The translations under genes and the position numbers were made by a program. A stretch of 64,000 nucleotides of DNA from positions 186,001 through 250,000 of the forward strand of contig NZ_BNAW01000002.1 of assembly GCF_014654205.1 (NCBI RefSeq). The letters are read 5' to 3'. The stretch is from Amycolatopsis bullii (GTDB taxonomy: Bacteria > Actinomycetota > Actinomycetes > Mycobacteriales > Pseudonocardiaceae). This document shows positions 59,800-64,000 of the stretch, piece by piece (position 1 is the first letter of the stretch; every line of letters begins with the position of its first letter). The notes beneath the pieces were generated by a model. The model saw only the letters and a program-made list of their open reading frames with translations, was not told the DNA's origin and did not search any database.

Positions 59800-60354
59800 T
59801 CAGCCGCCCAGCGCGCCGCGGATGAGGTCCCGGGCCCGGTCCATGATCGCCGCGGGCGCGCCCAGCAGCAGATTGGCCTTCGCGCTTTCGACACCGGGGT
59901 GCGGCCGGGTCGGCCCGACGGCTTCGGCCACCTTCGCGGTCGCGGCCATCGCCCGGAGCCGCTCCGGCGGGCGGTGCGCCCGCAGCAGCGGGAACTCCTC
60001 GCGCTCCTCGTGCTCGGCGTGGGCGAGGACGTCCTCGCGCAGTTGGACGAGCAGGGTGTCGAAGCCGTCGGCCTCCGGGCCCATCTTCTGCAGGGTGGTC
60101 AGCAGTTCCTTGGCCCGGTGCTCCTCGCCCAGCCGGGCTTCGACGACGGGCTTCGCCGCGGGCTCGAGGTCGCGGATTTCGGGGTGCACGACCAGTTCCT
60201 CCGCCGTCTCGTGCACGGCCAGCAGCCGCACGAGGTCGTGGAACAGGTCTCGCCGCCGGTCTCCTTCCGCGGTTTCCAGCTCGGCGAACAGCTCGCGGAT
60301 TTCCCGGTGCTGGCGCTCCAGCAACTGGATGACGTCTTCGTCGTGCTCCGCCAT
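59800..60354 (-). CDS. Hemerythrin HHE domain protein
   Basis: 184 residues. Iron ligands of the HHE domain are visible in QHREIRELFAELE (about 14), LLAVHETAEELVVHPEIRD (about 45-60) and HAEHEEREEFPLL (about 115-125). A C-terminal extension (PTRPHPGVESAKANLLLGA) follows. It binds a di-iron centre and may sense or carry O2 or repair iron clusters. ATG 60354 was chosen over GTG 60495 because the family starts with a conserved helix here and AGGAGG lies upstream. Confidence 0.87.
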   Translation of the reverse strand: MAEHDEDVIQLLERQHREIRELFAELETAEGDRRRDLFHDLVRLLAVHETAEELVVHPEIRDLEPAAKPVVEARLGEEHRAKELLTTLQKMGPEADGFDTLLVQLREDVLAHAEHEEREEFPLLRAHRPPERLRAMAATAKVAEAVGPTRPHPGVESAKANLLLGAPAAIMDRARDLIRGALGG

Positions 60355-60413
60355 GAACGGCCTCCTCCTGGCTCGATGCTCGGTCGGAAGCGGCGTTCCC
60401 CGTCCCGGCCGGC

Positions 60414-60590
60414 TTACTCGTCCCGGCGGGCGACTGTGAGCCACAGCGCGCCCGCGGCGGCGACGGCGAGCCCGGCGACGGCCCACCAGGACCACCAGCC
60501 GAAGAAGGCGACGACGAGCCCGACGGCGAGCAGCACGCTCCCGCCGACGGAGGCGGTGTCCTGGTCCCCGGCCCGTGCGGTGAAGGCCAT
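60414..60590 (-). CDS. Small two-helix membrane protein, 58 residues
   Basis: ATG at 60590 overlaps the stop of the preceding mini-ANTAR gene by one base (TGATG). Two hydrophobic helices (VLLAVGLVVAFFGWWSWWAV and AGLAVAAAGALWLTV) with a Trp-rich turn and a basic-acidic tail. No family known to me. Coupled expression with the ANTAR-like protein suggests a joint function. Confidence 0.65.
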   Translation of the reverse strand: MAFTARAGDQDTASVGGSVLLAVGLVVAFFGWWSWWAVAGLAVAAAGALWLTVARRDE

Positions 60591-60778
60591 CAGCCCACCC
60601 GCCCGTCGACGGCGGCCACGACGAGCGCGGCGGACCGCGCCACGGTCAGGCCTCGTTCCCTGGCCATGGAAACCAGGGCGGCCTGCGCGGCCGAACGGCT
60701 GAGTCCTTGCGCGGCAAGAACTTCCAGAGCCAGGCCGACGACATCCTGGGCAGGCGGAGTGGCGGTGCGCACGGGCAT
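60590..60778 (-). CDS. Stand-alone ANTAR-like small protein
   Basis: 62 residues. QDVVGLALEVLAAQGLSRSA, then AALVSMARERGLTVARSAAL form the three-helix ANTAR pattern without any sensor domain. ATG at 60778 follows GGAGGTC. Free ANTAR domains can bind RNA hairpins by dimerising. Coupled to a 58-residue membrane protein, it could be membrane-anchored indirectly. The GAF/ANTAR proteins in this window are 245-258 residues, so this one stands out. Confidence 0.65.
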   Translation of the reverse strand: MPVRTATPPAQDVVGLALEVLAAQGLSRSAAQAALVSMARERGLTVARSAALVVAAVDGRVG

Positions 60779-61096
60779 CGGAAGACCTCCGGAGCGATTC
60801 GGCGGCGAAACGAACGGGACCGGATACCCCGCCGCGCCGGGTTTCACACCCCTTTACCGAACCGGGTGGCGGGCCCGGGTTCAACTCCCGGCGAGCCCTT
60901 CTGTGGCTGGGGTGCGCGAGGGCACGGCTCGACACGACCGCGGCGGCGGGGTTGGCGGGTCGCGGCGGCGGGGTGGCGAGGCGGCGCGGCGGCGGGGTGG
61001 CGGGGTGGCGAGGCGGCGTTGGCGGGCGGCGGAGGGCTGGCGGCGAGGATGTCTCGCGACCATCCACCCGGCGCCGCGCCGGTCGCCAGCACCCGA
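60779..61096. other. 318-base intergenic region with GC-rich repeats
   Basis: Between the mini-ANTAR gene and the GH13 gene. It holds a tRNA-like T-arm (60875-60898) and low-complexity GGC/GGG repeats (60940-61050). No coding frame has family features. Confidence 0.55.
60940..61050 (+). repeat. Low-complexity GGCGG repeat tract
   Basis: About 110 bases built from GGC, GGG and GGT words. The 17-base unit GGGGTGGCGAGGCGGCG occurs at 60970-60986 and again at 61002-61018. On the opposite strand it reads as C-rich runs. It could form G-quadruplexes and varies easily in copy number. Confidence 0.65.
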
Positions 61097-62656
61097 TCAC
61101 CCCACGCCGAACCACACCGCGGTGTCCGGCGGGACCCGGCCGCCGTCGAGCGGTCCGCTCGCCAGCACCACTCGCGCGTCCCCGGGGAGCCCACACGGGC
61201 CGTCCCCCAGGTTCACCACGCAGCCGAACCCCGGCTCGCGCGTGAACGACAGCACGCCCTCCGGCGCGGGCGACCACGTCATCGTCCCGTCCCCCAGTGC
61301 CGGGTGCTCCCGCCTCAAAGCAAGCGCCGTGCGGTACAGGGCCAGCATCGAGGCCGGGTCGGCCGCCTGTGCCTCGGCCGTCAGGGTCCGCCACCCGGCC
61401 GGCTGGGGCAGCCAGGCCGGCGCGCCGCCGTCGGTGAAGCCGAACGGGGGCTCCGTTCCCGACCACGGCAGCGGGACGCGGCAGCCGTCGCGGCCGCGGC
61501 GGGTGCGTCCCGAGCGCTCCCACGTCGGGTCGGCCAGCAGCTCCTCGGGCAGGTCCTCGACCTCCGCCAAGCCCAGTTCCTCGCCCTGGTACAGGTAGGC
61601 GCCCCCGGGCAGCGCGAGCATCAGCAGCAGCGCCGCCCGGGCCCGCCGCGTCCCCAGCCGTCCGCCGCCGAAGCGGGTGACGTGGCGGACCACGTCGTGG
61701 TTCGACAACACCCAGGTCGCCGGCGCGCCGACCGCGTGGAGGGCCGCCAAGGTCCGGTCGATCACCTCCCGCAACGCCGCCGGATCCCAGGCGCAGCGCA
61801 GGAAGTCGAAGTTGAACGCGGTGTGCAGCTCGTCCGGGCGGACGTACCGGGCGAGCCGGTCCGGGCGGTCGACCCACGCCTCGGCGACGAAGACGCGGTC
61901 CGGGCCGAACTCGGCCGCGACCCGGCGCCACGACCGGTAGATCTCGTGCACGCCGTCGCGGTCCCAGTGCGGGTGGCGGCTGCGGTCCGGTGGCCGCACG
62001 ATCTCCTCGTCGTCCACGCCGAGGTCGGGGTACTCCGGGTCCTTGAGCAGGCCGTGGGCGACGTCGATGCGGACGCCGTCGACCCCGCGGGCGAACCAGA
62101 ACCGCAGCAGGTCTTCGAAGTCCGCGCGGACTTCCGGGTGCTCCCAGTCGAGGTCCGGCTGCTCCGGGGCGAACAGGTGCAGGTACCACTCGCCGTCCGG
62201 GGCGCGGGTCCAGGCGGGGCCGCCGAAGACGCTGCGCCAGTCGTTCGGCGGCCGGTCGCCGCGGCCGGGCCGGAAGTGGTAGCGCGCGCGTTCGGGCGAG
62301 CCGGGGCCGGCGGCCAGCGCGGCGCGGAACCACCGGTGCCGGTCCGAGGTGTGGTTCGGGACGACGTCGATCACCACGCGCAGCCCGAGCCGGTGGGCCT
62401 CGGTGATCAGCGCGACGGCGTCGGCGTCGGTGCCGAACAGCGGGTCCACCGACCGGTGGTCCTCGACGTCGTACCCGCCGTCGACCATCGGCGAGCGGTA
62501 CCACGGCGTGGTCCACACGGCGTCGACACCCAGCTCGGCCAGGTACCCCAGGCGAGCGCGGAGACCGGCCAGATCCCCGGTGCCGTCGCCGCCGGAGTCG
62601 GCGAAGCTGCGGACGTAGACCTCGTAGACCACCGCGTCGCGCCACCAGCCGTCCAT
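61097..62656 (-). CDS. GH13 alpha-glucosidase/amylase-family enzyme
   Basis: 519 residues. It opens WWRDAVVYEVYVRSFADSGG, then VIDVVPNHTSD (conserved region I), VRIDVAHGL (nucleophile Asp), VFVAEAWV (acid Glu) and VLSNHDVVRH (third Asp), all intact. It resembles cytoplasmic alpha-glucosidases and trehalose-related GH13 enzymes of actinobacteria. No signal peptide. The start ATG at 62656 lies only 24 bases from the divergent methyltransferase start; GATACT ends 6 bases before it, so the mRNA is probably leaderless. Confidence 0.9.
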   Translation of the reverse strand: MDGWWRDAVVYEVYVRSFADSGGDGTGDLAGLRARLGYLAELGVDAVWTTPWYRSPMVDGGYDVEDHRSVDPLFGTDADAVALITEAHRLGLRVVIDVVPNHTSDRHRWFRAALAAGPGSPERARYHFRPGRGDRPPNDWRSVFGGPAWTRAPDGEWYLHLFAPEQPDLDWEHPEVRADFEDLLRFWFARGVDGVRIDVAHGLLKDPEYPDLGVDDEEIVRPPDRSRHPHWDRDGVHEIYRSWRRVAAEFGPDRVFVAEAWVDRPDRLARYVRPDELHTAFNFDFLRCAWDPAALREVIDRTLAALHAVGAPATWVLSNHDVVRHVTRFGGGRLGTRRARAALLLMLALPGGAYLYQGEELGLAEVEDLPEELLADPTWERSGRTRRGRDGCRVPLPWSGTEPPFGFTDGGAPAWLPQPAGWRTLTAEAQAADPASMLALYRTALALRREHPALGDGTMTWSPAPEGVLSFTREPGFGCVVNLGDGPCGLPGDARVVLASGPLDGGRVPPDTAVWFGVG

Positions 62657-62680
62657 GACCCGAGTATCTACGCTGGGGAC
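62657..62680. promoter_or_regulatory. 24-bp divergent leaderless promoter region
   Basis: TACGCT (62669-62674) is 6 bases before the methyltransferase GTG. On the minus strand GATACT (62668-62663) is 6 bases before the GH13 ATG. Both fit -10 hexamers of leaderless genes, back to back, in the whole space between the start codons. The -35 contacts would lie inside each opposite gene. Confidence 0.5.
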
Positions 62681-63469
62681 GTGACCGACGCGTGGGAATG
62701 GGATCCGTCCCTCTATTCGGGCAGCGCGCGGTACTACGCGCAGGGCCGCGCGGCGTATCCCCCCGAGCTCGCCACGGCCTTCGCCGACGAGCTCGGGCTG
62801 GACGGCACCGGGCGGCTGCTCGACGTCGGCTGCGGGCCGGGGTCGCTGACGCTGCTGCTGGCCGGGCTGTTCGAGGAGGCGGTGGGGCTCGACGCCGACG
62901 GCGACATGCTCGCCGAGGCGAGCCGGCTCGCGGGGAACGCCGGCAACTGCCGGTGGGTGCACCGGCGCGCGGAGGAGCTGCCCGCCGGGCTGGGGCGGTT
63001 CCGGCTGGTCACCTTCGCGCAGTCGTTCCACTGGTTGGACCGGCCCCGCGTCGCCGCCGCGGTGCGCGGAACACTGACGCCGGACGGCGTCTGCGCCCAC
63101 GTGCACGCGTCGACGCACGAGAGCGTGCACCCGGCGATCGCGGAGCTGGTGCGCGAATACCTCGGCCCGGTGCGGCGCGCGGGCCGGAGTGCGCTGCCCG
63201 CGGGCACGCCCGGCGGCGAGGCGGCGATCTACCGCGCGGCGGGCTTCCACGGCCCGCGGCGGTTCGAGGTGCCCGGGCGGGTGGTGACCCGGACGGTCGA
63301 CGACGTCGTCGCCGGGGTGTTCTCGCTGTCGAGCTCGGCACCGCACCTGTTCGGCGACCGGCGGGCCGCGTTCGAGGCGGAACTCCGGCGGCGGCTGGCC
63401 CCGGCGGAGACGTTCACCGTGCGGTTGCGCGAGATCGCCGTCGACCTGTGGTTCACCAGGGGTTGTTGA
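62681..63469 (+). CDS. Class I SAM-dependent methyltransferase
   Basis: 262 residues. Motif I LLDVGCGPGSLTLLLAG (about 46-62), motif II-like GLDADGDML and RLVTFAQSFHWLDRPRV (about 108) are the standard pattern of the Methyltransf_11-type family. Its N-terminus (YSGSARYYAQGRAAYPPELA) is that of the actinobacterial trans-aconitate-like branch. Substrate unknown. The 3' end overlaps the convergent coiled-coil gene by 17 bases. Start is GTG, apparently leaderless. Confidence 0.88.
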   Translation: MTDAWEWDPSLYSGSARYYAQGRAAYPPELATAFADELGLDGTGRLLDVGCGPGSLTLLLAGLFEEAVGLDADGDMLAEASRLAGNAGNCRWVHRRAEELPAGLGRFRLVTFAQSFHWLDRPRVAAAVRGTLTPDGVCAHVHASTHESVHPAIAELVREYLGPVRRAGRSALPAGTPGGEAAIYRAAGFHGPRRFEVPGRVVTRTVDDVVAGVFSLSSSAPHLFGDRRAAFEAELRRRLAPAETFTVRLREIAVDLWFTRGC

Positions 63470-63812
63470 AGTCCTCGTCCTCTTCGACGGCGGCCCGGGG
63501 CCGCCGGGCGGCCCGCGGTTCGTCCCGCACGGGCCGCGGCGCCGGTTCGAAGCCGGCGGAATACTCCTCGGCGGCGAAGGCGGAGGCCGGTTCGGCGTGC
63601 GAGCGGTCGGTGCTCCAGCCGGACTTCGTCTTGCGCTGGGCCATTTCGCGGACGTGCTGGACGTACCGTTCGGCCGCCTGGACCTGCTTGGTCATGTACT
63701 CGTGGGAGCGCGCCTTGATCTCCTCGCCCTGCTGTTCGCGCAGGGCACGGCGATCGGCCTGTTCGCGCACGAGGCCGTCGAGCTCGGCCTTCATCCCGGC
63801 GATGTCGGTCAT
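63453..63812 (-). CDS. Coiled-coil protein of unknown function
   Basis: 119 residues. The first half is a long charged helix (MKAELDGLVREQADRRALRE, continuing through EEIKARSHEYMTKQVQAAER). The second half is Pro/Arg-rich and ends in an acidic EEDEDFNNPW. ATG 63812 follows GGAGG by a short gap, 8 bases after the upstream gene's stop. YbaB/EspB-like small proteins of type VII loci have this size and shape, but no signature proves it. Confidence 0.65.
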   Translation of the reverse strand: MTDIAGMKAELDGLVREQADRRALREQQGEEIKARSHEYMTKQVQAAERYVQHVREMAQRKTKSGWSTDRSHAEPASAFAAEEYSAGFEPAPRPVRDEPRAARRPRAAVEEDEDFNNPW

Positions 63813-63820
63813 GCGTCCTC

Positions 63821-64000
63821 CTACCAGGTCCGGGACGGCGGGTCTTCGTCGTCGAGGGAGCCGATGATCCGCCGGCCGGGCTCGCCGAGGTTGTCGAAGA
63901 CGGCGCCTTCGATGCGGTAGGCGGGGGCACGGCGTTCGGTGTCGCCGCCACCGCCCTGGGCCCCGCCCATGGCGCCCATGCCGGGCATCCCGGACATCGA
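63821..64000 (-). CDS. C-terminus of a Gly/Met-rich protein, 5' truncated by window edge
   Basis: The last 59 codons of a longer gene end with TAG at 63821-63823. The visible part starts SMSGMPGMGAMGGAQGGGG and ends GEPGRRIIGSLDDEDPPSR then TW. Met/Gly repeats of this sort occur in long actinobacterial proteins next to WXG100-type genes. Coupled to the coiled-coil gene by an 8-base gap. Identity cannot be decided from the tail. Confidence 0.6.
   Translation of the reverse strand, partial: SMSGMPGMGAMGGAQGGGGDTERRAPAYRIEGAVFDNLGEPGRRIIGSLDDEDPPSRTW

Noticed and set aside
60848..60910. Complete tRNA gene
   Set aside because: Only T-arm and acceptor 3' strand are seen; there is no D-arm, anticodon arm or matching GGGCTCG 5' strand.
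60940..61050. CRISPR array
   Set aside because: The repeats are irregular low-complexity GGC words with no constant repeat-spacer spacing and no cas genes nearby.
60707..63469. Full-length 920-codon frame as a single protein
   Set aside because: Only the part from GTG 62681 has a recognisable methyltransferase; the rest overlaps the GH13 gene in reverse.

Overview
The window is very GC-rich (third codon positions almost always G or C), makes heavy use of GTG and TTG starts, and has dense, partly overlapping genes. It carries actinobacterial marker families: an F420-type LLM oxidoreductase, TIGR03086, DUF6292 and DUF6351 proteins, GAF/ANTAR regulators, split LigD proteins and short ESX-type secreted helical proteins. 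This points to a chromosomal segment of a filamentous actinomycete, most likely Pseudonocardiaceae (Amycolatopsis-like). The genus is an inference from gene content. I see no rRNA, complete tRNA, CRISPR array, insertion sequence or prophage.

Layout. 1-8.6 kb: the 3' end of an unknown gene; a SWIM zinc-finger protein paired with an SNF2 helicase; a VOC protein; a secreted DUF6351 hydrolase; and a WXG100-like protein followed by a 364-residue partner. 8.6-12.6 kb: a three-gene operon (acyl-CoA synthetase, LLM oxidoreductase, SDR) divergent from a TetR repressor. 12.6-15.4 kb: lutABC for L-lactate oxidation. 15.4-23.4 kb: a CynX-like exporter, a large AAA/LuxR regulator, an orphan substrate-binding lipoprotein and a two-gene permease module. 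23.4-28 kb: a sedolisin relic, then an aldolase / sugar kinase / amine oxidase / SRPBCC operon and a small L,D-transpeptidase. 28-31.6 kb: a PrmC-like methyltransferase and an alkylation-repair operon (sigma factor, Ogt, 2OG-Fe(II) oxygenase, unknown, second Ogt). 31.6-38.4 kb: a LysE exporter, a TetR/FAD-hydroxylase pair, a decayed prolyl iminopeptidase, the aldolase/acetaldehyde dehydrogenase end of a meta-cleavage pathway, and an MFS exporter. 38.4-48.7 kb: GH28 enzyme, two XRE-cupin regulators each divergent from an enzyme, truncated haemoglobin, a Sir2/DUF3800 pair, esterases, DoxX and DUF6292. 48.9-60.8 kb: a stress-signalling and DNA-repair zone with four ANTAR-type proteins, a PP2C phosphatase, a STAS protein, two LigD proteins without a ligase domain, a frameshifted recQ, a PfkB kinase and a hemerythrin. 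60.8-64 kb: a GH13 enzyme, a methyltransferase and two genes resembling the surroundings of type VII secretion.

Regulation. Several genes have a TANNNT-type -10 hexamer six to eight bases before the start codon and no ribosome binding site, which indicates leaderless mRNAs. In two divergent pairs (18 bp and 24 bp between start codons) both genes appear to share one minimal promoter. Candidate operators (inverted repeats) sit in front of most regulator/enzyme pairs, and one clear sigma-B-like promoter precedes the GAF/ANTAR-PP2C operon.

Decay. Two relic genes (S53 peptidase, prolyl iminopeptidase) and a recQ interrupted by two single-base losses are visible. The recQ breaks lie in short G/C runs and could be sequencing errors.
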